From the NCBI GenBank assembly GCA_017470935.1, contig JAFUXG010000027.1:1-60484 (forward strand): a stretch of DNA of 60,484 nt. The letters run 5' to 3'. The stretch comes from Lachnospiraceae bacterium. GTDB lineage: Bacteria; Bacillota; Clostridia; Lachnospirales; Lachnospiraceae. Made by a program: the position numbers and the translations under genes. A model generated the notes under the pieces. The model was not told the DNA's origin. It did no database searches and saw nothing but the letters and a program-made list of their open reading frames with translations. Of this stretch, positions 46,236 through 55,233 are shown in pieces; within the stretch, counting starts at the first letter, position 1; each line of letters starts with the position of its first letter.

Positions 46236-47285
46236 CATCTTATAATTTCTTGCTATTTCATAAAACCTTGGCAAAGCCAATGATACATACCCATGCTGTC
46301 CTGAAACGATAAGCTCCTGCTGCAGTAATTTATCGCGATACTTAGAATAAGAATTCAATTTCATCTTTACACTGTCACATATTTCTTTGGTGGATGTATC
46401 GTCGTGGGTAACCGCCATAAGAAATTCCCTATCCTTCTTCGTGCAGGTTTCCCAAATCTTATTATACACAAAATCATCAAGCATGTTATCAAATGTTTCA
46501 AGTATTGTATCCATATCAGGATTATCCTGATTATCCCAATATATTGCCCCCAACGCCTGATAAGCAAAAGCATATCCCTTGGTTATGCCCGCAAGCTTGT
46601 CAGCATCCTTGTCAGTAAGATCAAATATTGATCTATAATTCTTGGTTATTTGAAAAATACTAAGGGGACCTAATTTAATCTTTGGTGAACGCAGAAGGAA
46701 GGTTAATGCCGGATCATTCTGTATGTCATGTATATTCTTATGCAAACCTGTCATAATAAGATATACAGGGTAATCCTCTCTAAGCAGAATCTGAAATTCA
46801 CTTGCAAATACCCTCATACTTTGATTCTGCATAACCTCATCGATCGTTATAAGTATCTTCTTCTTTTTATTTTTAAGACCTGTTAATATCCTTTTGATAA
46901 TGCTTACATTATTAACCGATTCATTTTTCCCATTCACACCCAGGCCAAAGCCTGCAATAGTGATATTGAATCCCTGTTCCAAAAGATTAGGCGTTGTTTC
47001 ACATATATCACTGAGTCTTAATGCAAGATCCTCCAATAAATCCTGAGTTGAGTTCAGATTAACAACAACCCATTCCTCTGATTTAGCTAATTCCTTGGCA
47101 ATGTGAGTCATAAGAACAGTCTTTCCGCTTCCCCTTATCCCCTCGATCAAATAGGTCTGGCTGACAGATGTATTATTAAATGTATCTATTATCTTATTAG
47201 TGTTTTCGTATCTCTCTATAAAACTGTCAGGAAGCTTACCGAAGGTCAGTGTAAATGGATTCTGCTTATTATCTGCTTTTTTCAT
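46233..47285 (-). CDS. AAA ATPase, archaeal-type ATPase / ORC-CDC6-like
   Basis: About 350 residues. Walker A is GIRGSGKTVL (about residue 49), Walker B is ILITIDEVMQ (about 150), and a likely sensor region reads LIMTGLHKNIHD. The C-terminal part looks like winged helix (about 290-345, TKEICDSVKMKLNSYSKYRDKL). This fits the ATPase_2/NACHT-related group often found alone in variable regions; its role is unknown. The ATG at 47285 follows AAGGAG. It lies between two copies of a terminator repeat and next to a degraded gene, suggesting recent acquisition. Confidence 0.8.
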   Translation of the reverse strand: MKKADNKQNPFTLTFGKLPDSFIERYENTNKIIDTFNNTSVSQTYLIEGIRGSGKTVLMTHIAKELAKSEEWVVVNLNSTQDLLEDLALRLSDICETTPNLLEQGFNITIAGFGLGVNGKNESVNNVSIIKRILTGLKNKKKKILITIDEVMQNQSMRVFASEFQILLREDYPVYLIMTGLHKNIHDIQNDPALTFLLRSPKIKLGPLSIFQITKNYRSIFDLTDKDADKLAGITKGYAFAYQALGAIYWDNQDNPDMDTILETFDNMLDDFVYNKIWETCTKKDREFLMAVTHDDTSTKEICDSVKMKLNSYSKYRDKLLQQELIVSGQHGYVSLALPRFYEIARNYKM

Positions 47286-47297
47286 CAAACCATCTCC

Positions 47298-47373
47298 TTA
47301 TCATATATTATCATATTTCATATGTTTTATCATATTTCATCATATATTTTATTTTTATCATATATTATCATAT
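47298..47373. repeat. TATCATAT direct repeats upstream of the AAA ATPase
   Basis: Six TATCATAT-like units lie in about 76 bases. The 19-base sequence TTATCATATATTATCATAT occurs at both ends (47298-47316 and 47355-47373). They cover the ribosome-site flank and probable promoter of the ATPase gene and could be operator or iteron-like sites. Confidence 0.7.
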
Positions 47374-47400
47374 ATGTTGCGGCCTGTCAAAACTATAAAT

Positions 47401-47428
47401 TTTAACGGCAGTCAATTTGACCGCCATC
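47401..47428 (+). repeat. Terminator repeat, right copy
   Basis: TTTAACGGCAGTCAATTTGA continuing to CCGCCAT, a slightly decayed copy of 46101-46129 in the same orientation. Confidence 0.8.
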
Positions 47429-47469
47429 TTCTCATTTATCAAACCTGATTATCTTAGCATTCTTATCTT

Positions 47470-47931
47470 TTACATACTTCCCAAACACATCACCGGGATC
47501 ATCATAAAGCTGTGATGCTGATTACATACCACGCAGCCCATAGTACAGTACTCCACAAGGTTGCCCTGTATGAGATTATCGGTAATCGGCATATTGGATC
47601 TGCTAAATGTTTCCAGCGTAATCCCTTCCTGAAAACCGTGGTGTCCATAACAGTTAATTGTACGGCTCCCTATACCGTTAAAATTAAAACAGCCTCCGGA
47701 ACAAAATACATGTCCAAGCACTCAGCCATTATGGTCATCTGCTGATGTATAACTTGAAATCTGTCCACCCACCCAGCTCATAACGCAGTTTTGGAAATAT
47801 ATACATTTACCGCTCTTACCTTCTTCTTCATCCGGTTCCCCACCACAGATATGCTCTCTGTAACTTATATCAAGATTATCATATGTGGGCTTCAAAACTT
47901 CCTTAATTTCCTTAATGACAAATCTTATCAT
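47470..47931 (-). pseudogene. Fragment of a right-handed beta-helix protein with in-frame TGA
   Basis: One frame encodes about 153 residues broken by TGA at 47722-47724 (codon 70). The text before and after it (YFQNCVMSWVGGQISSYTS; TDNLIQGNLVEYCTMGCVVCN) is the ladder pattern of parallel beta-helix proteins. Both ends of a normal-sized gene are missing: there is no signal peptide and the frame ends after one or two coils. The simplest reading is a relic of a surface or carbohydrate-active protein gene. Confidence 0.6.
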
Positions 47932-48090
47932 TTCCGTTATAATAATACTGTTTATCTCTTCACCTAATAAGAATGAGATATGTTAATTGCAAAACTCAAA
48001 TCTACACTTTCTAAGTTGTGAACATAATATATCTTTATAATGAGTTTCGCAATTGTTGAATACACAAGTAACATACAGGAGGAGACTTTC

Positions 48091-49863
48091 ATGAGTGAGA
48101 AGAAAGTTATGCTTGGTAACGAGGCGATTGCCCGTGGTGCCTATGAGGCGGGAGTCAAGGTGTCTTCTGCATATCCCGGTACACCAAGTACAGAGATCAG
48201 TGAGAATTTAGTAAAATATCCGGAGGTCTACTGCGAGTGGGCTCCCAACGAGAAGGTAGCAATGGAGGTTGCCATCGGTGCATCCATAAGCGGTGTGCGC
48301 TCAATGGCATCTATGAAACATGTAGGCTTCAACGTAGCAGCAGATCCTATGTACACCGTTTCATATATTGGTTCTAACGGCGGTCTTGTGGCAGTTGTTG
48401 CAGACGATCCGGGAATGTATAGCTCCCAGAACGAGCAGGACACAAGGCAGATATGCCGTGCGGCACAGGTACCGGTTCTTGAACCTTCAGATTCCCAGGA
48501 AGCAAAGGACTTTATGAAGCTTGCCTTTGAGCTTTCAGAAAAATATGACACACCTATCGTACTCCGCACAACTACCCGTCTTGCACATTCCCAGGGGCTG
48601 GTAGTATTGGAGGATAGGGTTGTTCCTGAGGATAAGCCTTATGAAAGAAATATCGGAAAGAACGTTATGATGCCCGGCAATGCCATCAAGCGCCATCTTG
48701 TGGTAGAACAGCGCATCAAGGATATGGCAGAGGATGCCAATACTTTGAAGGTTGCAGATAAGGGTGCTTCAAAGGATATTCCACTTAACCGTATGGAAAT
48801 AAATGATACAAAGATCGGATTCATAACAAGTGGAATCCCTTATACATATGTGAAGGAGGCATGTCCTAACGCTTCAGTGCTTAAGCTTGGACTTGTTCAT
48901 CCACTTCCAAAGAAATTGATCAAGGAATTCGCAGAGAAGGTTGAGACTCTTTACATTTTCGAAGAGCTGGAGCCTGTCATCGAAGAGCAGGTGAAGGCAA
49001 TGGGAATAAAGTGTATCGGCAAGGAAGCATTTACTCTCCAGGGAGAATACAGCGCTAACCTTTTGAGAAGGGCTGTATTAAAGGAGGAGCTTAACATCCA
49101 CAAGCCTGCTGATGTTCCCGCAAGACCCCCTCTTCTCTGTCCGGGATGTCCACACAGAAGTGTATACACTGTACTTAACAAGTTAAAAATCCACGCTGCC
49201 GGAGATATTGGCTGCTATACGTTAGGCGCAGTTGCTCCTCTTTCAGTTGTAGACACGACCATCTGTATGGGAGCCTCCATCTCGTCACTTCACGGAATGG
49301 AGATGGCCAAGGGCAAGGATTATATCAAGAACTGGGTTGCCGTTATCGGTGATTCAACATTTATGCATACAGGTGTTAATTCCCTTATGAATATGGTGTA
49401 CAACCAGGGTACAGGAACCGTTATCATCTTGGATAATTCTACAACTGGTATGACGGGACACCAGGATCATGCTGCAACAGGCAAGACTTTGCAGGGCAAG
49501 GTGGTTCCTGCCATTAATATTATGGGACTTTGTAAGTCCATGGGTATAGAGCATGTTCAGGAGGTCAATGCATTTGACATCAAGAAGCTAGAGGAAGTCA
49601 TCAGGGAGGAGGTTGCCCGTGATGAGGTTTCTGTTATCATCACCAAGTCACCCTGTGCTCTTCTTAAGGAGGTACACTTCCCGAATAAATGTGTTCCTGT
49701 ACCGGAGAAATGTAAGAAGTGCGGCATGTGCTTAAAGCCGGGCTGTCCTGCTCTTACAAGAAATGAGGACGGCACCATCTCAATTGATGCAACAATGTGT
49801 AACGGATGTGGCTTATGTAAGAATCTTTGTCCGTTTGAGGCGATTGAGACTGTGGAAAAATAA
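48091..49863 (+). CDS. iorA: Indolepyruvate:ferredoxin oxidoreductase, alpha subunit
   Basis: About 590 residues. It oxidatively decarboxylates aryl pyruvates to aryl acetyl-CoA with ferredoxin in fermentation of aromatic amino acids. The N-terminal domain starts KVMLGNEAIARGAYEAGVKVSSAYPGTPSTEI. The thiamine diphosphate domain has GDIGCYTLG and GDSTFMHTG with ILDNSTTGMTGHQ. The C terminus has two 4Fe-4S sets, CKKCGMCLKPGC and CNGCGLCKNLC. The ATG at 48091 follows GGAGGAG; an earlier start has no ribosome site. iorB follows after 71 bases. Confidence 0.95.
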   Translation: MSEKKVMLGNEAIARGAYEAGVKVSSAYPGTPSTEISENLVKYPEVYCEWAPNEKVAMEVAIGASISGVRSMASMKHVGFNVAADPMYTVSYIGSNGGLVAVVADDPGMYSSQNEQDTRQICRAAQVPVLEPSDSQEAKDFMKLAFELSEKYDTPIVLRTTTRLAHSQGLVVLEDRVVPEDKPYERNIGKNVMMPGNAIKRHLVVEQRIKDMAEDANTLKVADKGASKDIPLNRMEINDTKIGFITSGIPYTYVKEACPNASVLKLGLVHPLPKKLIKEFAEKVETLYIFEELEPVIEEQVKAMGIKCIGKEAFTLQGEYSANLLRRAVLKEELNIHKPADVPARPPLLCPGCPHRSVYTVLNKLKIHAAGDIGCYTLGAVAPLSVVDTTICMGASISSLHGMEMAKGKDYIKNWVAVIGDSTFMHTGVNSLMNMVYNQGTGTVIILDNSTTGMTGHQDHAATGKTLQGKVVPAINIMGLCKSMGIEHVQEVNAFDIKKLEEVIREEVARDEVSVIITKSPCALLKEVHFPNKCVPVPEKCKKCGMCLKPGCPALTRNEDGTISIDATMCNGCGLCKNLCPFEAIETVEK

Positions 49864-49934
49864 TATACAGAGAAAGGAATTTGTGCCGAAGACTAATATA
49901 TTATATGGTATAGGCATGAAGGTTGGTATTGACT

Positions 49935-50507
49935 ATGAGTGAAACAAAAAACATAATGATCGTCGGCGTGGGAGGACAGGGAACGCTTCTCACAAGCCGA
50001 ATCTTAGGTGGAATAATACTTACTGCAGGATATGATGTAAAGCTTTCAGAGGTTCACGGAATGGCACAGCGCGGCGGTTCTGTAGTTACATTTGTACGGT
50101 ATGGAGAAAAGGTCAGCGAACCTATAGTTGAAGAGGGGCAGGCAGATGTGCTTATTGCCTTCGAGCGACTTGAAGCCCTTCGCTATGCACACTACCTTAA
50201 GCCGGACGGCGTACTTATCATTAACGACCAGCGAATGGATCCTATTACTGTTGTGACCGGTGCTGCAGAATATCCTGAAAATATTATCGAGAACCTTTCT
50301 AAGACATACAAGGTCTACTCAATAGATGCTTCCGCTGAGGCAATTAAGCTTGGCAACCCAAGAGTGTTCAATAATATTATCCTGGGGCTTGCTGCACAGC
50401 ACATGGATTTTTCCAAGGAGGATTGGCTTTCAGTCATTGAAAATACTGTACCTCCTAAGACAATAGAGATTAATCAAAAAGCATTTTTAGCAGGACTGGA
50501 ATATTAG
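49935..50507 (+). CDS. iorB: Indolepyruvate:ferredoxin oxidoreductase, beta subunit
   Basis: About 190 residues of the pyruvate-ferredoxin oxidoreductase gamma-type domain: IMIVGVGGQGTLLTSRILGG at the start, LSEVHGMAQRGGSVVTFVRYG and LAAQHMDFSKEDW. It forms the IorAB complex with the upstream gene. The ATG at 49935 is preferred; a TTG 12 bases earlier is less likely. Confidence 0.94.
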   Translation: MSETKNIMIVGVGGQGTLLTSRILGGIILTAGYDVKLSEVHGMAQRGGSVVTFVRYGEKVSEPIVEEGQADVLIAFERLEALRYAHYLKPDGVLIINDQRMDPITVVTGAAEYPENIIENLSKTYKVYSIDASAEAIKLGNPRVFNNIILGLAAQHMDFSKEDWLSVIENTVPPKTIEINQKAFLAGLEY

Positions 50508-50622
50508 AAATAATTGTGCTATAATGAGTCTGATTAAGAATGCCGATATAACAAATATCACGGCCTGTTATAAAGCATGCATATGATATGCATAGGGCTT
50601 TGACATAAGGAGGTTCTCATTA

Positions 50623-50964
50623 ATGGCAAAGAAATACATTGAGATAGAAGATGTCCCCAAGGGATATGAGAGCAGGGTCAAACAAAATCTCAGCTTCAAG
50701 ACCGGTAAGTTTGTATGGAGATGCCGCTTTACAACAGCACTTGATCCGGCAACAATCAACTCAGATAATCTTTATGTTGAGGGCGAGGATGGTGTGAAGA
50801 TGGCTACCAAGTTCAATTATAACGATGAGACTATGGAGATTGAAGTAGAGCCTTTAGAGCCATATGCTCAGGAGACAGATTACTACCTTCACATAACCAC
50901 TAAGGTTAAGTCAAAGGGCGGGCAATCCCTTAAGGAGCCTGTTCAGATTAAATTCAGATTGTGA
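50623..50964 (+). CDS. Small Ig-like (SbsA/Big_5-type) domain protein
   Basis: A 113-residue protein consisting of one beta-sandwich domain: KFVWRCRFTTALDPATINSDNLYVEG, MEIEVEPLEPYAQETDYYLHIT and TKVKSKGGQSLKEPVQIKF. This is the order of SbsA Ig-like domains, which normally occur in large surface proteins. Here it stands alone and without a signal peptide, so it is presumably cytoplasmic or carried by a partner. AAGGAGG precedes the ATG. It may share a transcript with iorAB, and ends before the terminator at 51012. Confidence 0.7.
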   Translation: MAKKYIEIEDVPKGYESRVKQNLSFKTGKFVWRCRFTTALDPATINSDNLYVEGEDGVKMATKFNYNDETMEIEVEPLEPYAQETDYYLHITTKVKSKGGQSLKEPVQIKFRL

Positions 50965-51011
50965 TCAAAATAATAATATATTAGAAAATATATGTTAGAA
51001 AGTATATGTTA

Positions 51012-51048
51012 AAAATAGCAGGGAAGATTACATTCTCCCTGCTATTTT
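51012..51048. terminator. Bidirectional terminator between Ig-like gene and upp
   Basis: A 13-bp perfect stem AAAATAGCAGGGA/TCCCTGCTATTTT with an A-run on one side and a T-run on the other. Confidence 0.88.
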
Positions 51049-51118
51049 AATTAACATCAAATATCCTGTCTCCTGTAAACCCTGACAGATTCCTTTTTCC
51101 AACAAGCTGAACATTTTT

Positions 51119-51754
51119 TCATTTAGTTCCAAATATTCTGTCTCCCGCATCACCAAGCCCCGGGCAAATATATGCGTCATCATTGAGACATCTGTCAAGG
51201 TGTCCAACATATAACTGCACATCCGGATGAGCCTTCATAAGTCTGTCAATCCCCTCCGGCGCAGCAATGATACACATAAACTTTATATTCTTTCCATGTC
51301 TTTCCTTAATGAAATCCACCGCAGCAACTGCAGACCCACCCGTTGCCAGCATAGGGTCACATACAACTATTGTCCTCTGCTCAATAGGATTAGGAAGCTT
51401 GCAGTAATACTCCTCTGGCTCATGTGTATTCTCATTTCTGCAAAGTCCAATATGTCCAACCTTAGCAGTAGGAACAAGAGAAGTAATACCATTAACCATA
51501 CCAAGTCCTGCCCGAAGAATCGGAACAATGGCTAACTTCTTTCCTGCGATCATAGGTGTCATACAGGTCTCAATGGGAGTCTTAACCTCCACGTCCTCAA
51601 GGGGAAGGTCGCGAAGTGCCTCATAACCCATAAGTGTTGCTATCTCCTCAACAAGCTTACGGAACTCATTAGTTCCGGTCTTCTCATCTCTTAACATTGA
51701 AATCTTGTGCTGGATCAAGGGATGATCCAGAAATGTCACATTCTCAGTAATCAT
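51119..51754 (-). CDS. upp: Uracil phosphoribosyltransferase
   Basis: About 211 residues, a pyrimidine salvage enzyme that makes UMP from uracil and PRPP. Family features are [21 protein letters not shown] at the start, [21 protein letters not shown] with the PRPP-binding loop, and [16 protein letters not shown] at the end. The ATG at 51754 follows GGAG and gives the normal length; the longer start has a weak leader. It is downstream of the uracil permease gene, separated by 85 bases, as an uptake-and-capture pair. Confidence 0.96.
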   Translation of the reverse strand: MITENVTFLDHPLIQHKISMLRDEKTGTNEFRKLVEEIATLMGYEALRDLPLEDVEVKTPIETCMTPMIAGKKLAIVPILRAGLGMVNGITSLVPTAKVGHIGLCRNENTHEPEEYYCKLPNPIEQRTIVVCDPMLATGGSAVAAVDFIKERHGKNIKFMCIIAAPEGIDRLMKAHPDVQLYVGHLDRCLNDDAYICPGLGDAGDRIFGTK

Positions 51755-51839
51755 TTTTTTCTCCTTTTCCTCGTTATCTATATTTATCATTAAGCGCTTG
51801 CAAAAAGCTCATATACATTTCTAACGCCTATTAACATTC

Positions 51840-53180
51840 TTATTTGAGGGGCTTAGGCTCCTTACCCTCAACCACATCCTCACTTGAAAAATCAGGCAGC
51901 ACAGCATTTAATATAATACCCACAAGGGCTCCCACCGCCAGTCCCGAAAGACCAATGGTTATATCGCCTACATTTATATTGATTGCTCCCGCCGCACTAT
52001 ACTTTACACCAATGGAGAGCACAAGAATAAGGGCTGCAATAATAACATTCCTGGATTCCTTGAAATCCACCTGGTTCTCCACCACATTACGGACACCAAC
52101 AGCCGAGATCATGCCATAAAGCACGATGGAAATTCCCCCGCAGGTAGCCGCAGGCATAGATCCAATTACCGCTGCAAACTTAGGTGAAAATGAAAACACT
52201 ATGGCTATGCAGGCTGCAATCCTGATAACCCTGGGATCATACACCCTTGACAGTGTAAGAACTCCTGTGTTCTCACCATAGGTGGTGTTTGCAGGTGCGC
52301 CGAAAATCGAGGCAACAAGTGTTGCAAGGCCATCTCCCACCAGAGTTCTGTGAAGTCCAGGCTCCTCAAAGAAATTTCTTCCGACTGTAGATGATATGGC
52401 TGCAATATCTCCAATATGCTCCATCATAGTGGCAATAGCTATCGGCATAATGGTAATAACAGCCGTGATCAACAAGGATGTGTCAGGTGCCTTGAATATC
52501 TCAAACACCGTATCCTCCATATGAACAGGAAGTCCAAGCCATGCAGCCTCCTTAATTCCGGTAAAATCCACCCCTCCCATTAGCACCGCTACAATATACG
52601 AGCCCAGCGCTCCCAGAATAATTGGGATTACTCTTATCATTCCCTTGCCCCATATATTGCAGACAACCACTATGATAATTGCAGTCAATGCCACAAACCA
52701 GTTGGCAGAGCAGTTGTCCACAGCAGACTGGGAAAGGGTAAGTCCGATGGCGATAATGATAGGACCTGTTACCACCGGCGGAAAGAACTTCATCACTCTT
52801 TTGACCCCAAAGGCCTTGATAAGTGCTGCCAGAACAAAGTAAAGCACCGATGCGGCAGCCACTCCAAAGCAGGCATACGGCAGTAATTCCCGCTCACCAT
52901 TAGGCGCTATGGCACCATACCCGGCCAAAAAGGCAAATGATGACCCAAGAAAAGCAGGTACCATTCCCTTTGATATAAAATGAAACAGCAAGGTCCCAAG
53001 ACCTGCAAACAATAACGTAGATGATACAGAAAGTCCCGTAAGCTGCGGAACAAGAACCGTTGCACCAAACATTGCAAACATATGCTGAATCCCTAACACC
53101 ATCATTCTAGGTGTCCCAAGGGTTCTCGCATCATATATTGCTTCCTGACTAGCCACACTCCTTTTACCTGATCTGCCCAT
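51840..53180 (-). CDS. uraA: Uracil/xanthine permease (NCS2/NAT family)
   Basis: A 446-residue membrane protein with about 14 hydrophobic segments. NAT-family signs are MFGATVLVPQLTGLSVSSTLLFAGLGTLLFH, LTLSQSAVDN, MEHIGDIAAISSTVGRNF, with the conserved glutamate and glycine-rich transport segment, and FGAPANTTYGENTGVL. The neighbour upp indicates uracil as the main substrate, although xanthine cannot be excluded from sequence alone. No PyrR-like attenuator is recognised upstream. Confidence 0.9.
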   Translation of the reverse strand: MGRSGKRSVASQEAIYDARTLGTPRMMVLGIQHMFAMFGATVLVPQLTGLSVSSTLLFAGLGTLLFHFISKGMVPAFLGSSFAFLAGYGAIAPNGERELLPYACFGVAAASVLYFVLAALIKAFGVKRVMKFFPPVVTGPIIIAIGLTLSQSAVDNCSANWFVALTAIIIVVVCNIWGKGMIRVIPIILGALGSYIVAVLMGGVDFTGIKEAAWLGLPVHMEDTVFEIFKAPDTSLLITAVITIMPIAIATMMEHIGDIAAISSTVGRNFFEEPGLHRTLVGDGLATLVASIFGAPANTTYGENTGVLTLSRVYDPRVIRIAACIAIVFSFSPKFAAVIGSMPAATCGGISIVLYGMISAVGVRNVVENQVDFKESRNVIIAALILVLSIGVKYSAAGAININVGDITIGLSGLAVGALVGIILNAVLPDFSSEDVVEGKEPKPLK

Positions 53181-53389
53181 GACTTCCTCCCTCGTATAAA
53201 TATTCCGGATTACAAATTCCTATATAAAATAATTGATAATTATTTGCATGGACGAAAATATATTATCCCCACAACTTATCATCAATATATAGGTGCTTTC
53301 ATTAACTCACCCACTATATATTACTATCTATCTGTCAATATTGCAAGTATATGAGCTCATTTATATAATTCTTTTTCCGCTCACATCTA

Positions 53390-54232
53390 TCAAGAATCAC
53401 TCTCTTCATCTTCAGAGATCATATCGTAATTCACATCCTTATATTTTTCCCTATACTCTTCCACAAAGCCCTTGAAAACCTCCCATCTGTCTGGGTGCTC
53501 CACAAAATACTTAGGACAGTTCTTTCCTGTCACATCATAATGCCTGATCAAATGATCCATATCAATATGATAATAATTCATCAGATGTGCCGTAAGGCTT
53601 ACGCAGTTATTATATGTGGCATCATTAAAATTCCCCTCTTCATCAGGATGACACATTTCAATGGAGATACATATATCATTTAAGCTGTTAGAGCAATACG
53701 CCATCTCATTGCAGGGCACGCACTGTTCTATCTCCCCTTGAAGACCAATTACAAACTGGGCGCTGGCATAGGTTTGATGACTGTCCTTAAGCCCCTCGAA
53801 ATAATCCCTGTTCTGCTTTGCTGTGGAGCCCGGATTAGCGGTGTAATGTATGACAATGTACTGGGGATTGGATGACAGGGCAAGACCCGGTCTTGAATAT
53901 TCGTTGATCGTAAGAAAATCCTCTGTAATAGGAAGATCGGTAAACCGGTCCGCCACTCCGGTCAGGGCAGGAACCTCTATCACCTCCGGCTCCTCCTGCC
54001 GATGCTTTCTTATACTACGCTCCTTAATTAAATGAATAAATGTGCCTAGCACAACAACAATAACAAAAATAAACAGCGTACCAAGTGCAAGTCTTGCAAG
54101 TACACGCTGCTTCCTATTAAGTCTTATTCTGTTAGAATCCCCACTGCCGGACCTCCTGCTGCCAGACTTCCCACTGCCGGGGGTGTTTTTCCGTCTGCTG
54201 TTATTGTAAAACTGCGAGTATTTATCCTTCAT
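53390..54232 (-). CDS. Membrane-anchored N-acetylmuramoyl-L-alanine amidase (Amidase_2)
   Basis: A 280-residue protein: a basic cytoplasmic N terminus rich in Arg, Gly and Ser, one transmembrane helix (about 48-70), then an amidase_2 domain (about 115-255). Zinc ligands appear as the histidine of YIVIHYTANPGS, the histidine of IRHYDVTG and the cysteine of KNCPKY. It cleaves the bond between muramic acid and the stem peptide. GGAG precedes the ATG. It is probably a housekeeping wall hydrolase. Confidence 0.88.
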   Translation of the reverse strand: MKDKYSQFYNNSRRKNTPGSGKSGSRRSGSGDSNRIRLNRKQRVLARLALGTLFIFVIVVVLGTFIHLIKERSIRKHRQEEPEVIEVPALTGVADRFTDLPITEDFLTINEYSRPGLALSSNPQYIVIHYTANPGSTAKQNRDYFEGLKDSHQTYASAQFVIGLQGEIEQCVPCNEMAYCSNSLNDICISIEMCHPDEEGNFNDATYNNCVSLTAHLMNYYHIDMDHLIRHYDVTGKNCPKYFVEHPDRWEVFKGFVEEYREKYKDVNYDMISEDEESDS

Positions 54233-54343
54233 ATTGCTCCTATGTATCTATCCTTTATATTTATCTGTAATTAAATTTTATTCTATTATATTTTCTTATA
54301 TATCTATTATGTATTCTTATATACATCTGTCATTCAGAGCTTA

Positions 54344-54655
54344 TCATCCTTCTGAAATGCTTCTGCTATTTAGAATCTTATCATCCTTCTGAAATGCATC
54401 AACCAATCTAAGCTTGTCCTTCCGTTCAAGCTGCTTTATGGCATATTCCCTCTTCATTGCAGCAATTTTATCCTTACACTTCTCGTAATACACAAGCTGT
54501 ACCGGAAGCCTCGATCTGGTGTACTTTGCGCCTCTTCCCGAGTTATGAGCCTTCATGCGTCCTGCCAGATCATATGTCCATCCCGTATAGAGGCTGCCAT
54601 CTGCGCACTCCACCATATATGCGTATGCTATTTTTTCATCCACCACTTCACCCAT
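54344..54655 (-). CDS. GIY-YIG nuclease-like protein (UPF0213/YhbQ)
   Basis: A 103-residue single-domain GIY-YIG protein: YAYMVECADGSLYTGWTYD at the N terminus (the family motif appears as YMV...YTG), RMKAHNSGRGAKYTRSRLPVQLVYYE and a C-terminal AAMKREYAIKQLERKDKLRLV. Such proteins are common small nuclease-fold proteins whose physiological role is poorly known. It is not near the SMC operon and is not an obvious part of a defence system. The ribosome site is weak. Confidence 0.85.
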   Translation of the reverse strand: MGEVVDEKIAYAYMVECADGSLYTGWTYDLAGRMKAHNSGRGAKYTRSRLPVQLVYYEKCKDKIAAMKREYAIKQLERKDKLRLVDAFQKDDKILNSRSISEG

Positions 54656-54894
54656 ATATGTATGCCCTATGTGATATCATTATTTACTGTATCTGCTAGC
54701 GCTATTTGTTCACCGGTCATTTCATCCGTCCTGCTTGCATTATTTGTACATCGGTCATTTTATCTGCCATATATCCATTGTATTCTCTTGAATAACCTTC
54801 ATCGCTTCTATAATGAAGTCCCTGCGGCTTTGCCACGTACCTTACCCAACTTACAATACCATCATTTATTAAATGCAGGGACGAATTTTCAGCA
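54656..54894. other. Intergenic region with inverted repeat
   Basis: No gene is assigned. GTCCCTGC (54818-54825) and GCAGGGAC (54875-54882) form a wide hairpin. A 61-codon minus-strand frame here is not convincing as a gene. Confidence 0.35.
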
Positions 54895-55098
54895 AGGAGC
54901 TGTCACTTGATATCATTAATTTCTCCATCCATCCTTCGTGCACCTGTCTCCGTTCCACTCCGGCAGTCGCACAGCCTATGGCTCCAAACGTTCTGAGGAC
55001 GTTTATTCGACGAACCAGAACGATGCGCATACCTATCGGATATCGTTGGAACCCCAGAAGATGGAAGACAGAATCAAACATATGTTGTGACAGCTCCT
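54895..55098. repeat. 204-bp element with 12-bp perfect terminal inverted repeats
   Basis: AGGAGCTGTCAC (54895-54906) and GTGACAGCTCCT (55087-55098) bound a stretch that is visibly richer in G and C than its surroundings. It contains the stems CGTTCTG/CAGAACG and CGAT..ATCG and an AGCC-TAT-GGCT hairpin. No target duplication is clear. A 70-codon minus-strand frame across it is not recognised. Confidence 0.65.
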
Positions 55099-55116
55099 AA
55101 TATAATATATTCATGT

Positions 55117-55207
55117 GTTCAAAATACGTGACAATAATTATGACAATTAACTTCTAAAGTTCAAAATACGTGACAATAATATTTACCAATTAACTTCTAA
55201 AGTTCAA
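55117..55207. repeat. Tandem repeat, about 42-43 bp, two copies plus a start
   Basis: GTTCAAAATACGTGACAATA begins at 55117 and again at 55159, and GTTCAA starts a third time at 55202. Each unit ends AATTAACTTCTAAA; only seven or so central bases differ. It lies just downstream of ddh. Confidence 0.85.
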
Positions 55208-55233
55208 GCTGCATTAATCCACTTCTTGCCTTA

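Noticed and set aside
47722-47724. In-frame TGA as a possible selenocysteine codon
   Set aside because: The surrounding frame looks like a truncated beta-helix relic without signal peptide or proper ends, and no SECIS-like hairpin is obvious just after the TGA.
47987-48052. Inverted pair TTGCAAAACTC / GAGTTTCGCAA before iorA as an operator
   Set aside because: One mismatch, wide spacing and no known binding-site match; it may be chance in AT-rich DNA.
54344-54655. GIY-YIG protein as the missing nuclease of the SMC system
   Set aside because: It is 14 kb away, is a common stand-alone UPF0213 protein, and is unrelated to JetD.
54869-55081. Minus-strand 70-codon frame as a gene
   Set aside because: It lies inside the inverted-repeat element, lacks a ribosome site and has no recognisable pattern.
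55117-55207. Tandem repeats as a CRISPR array
   Set aside because: The units are directly adjacent, the supposed spacers are also repeated, and no cas genes are present.
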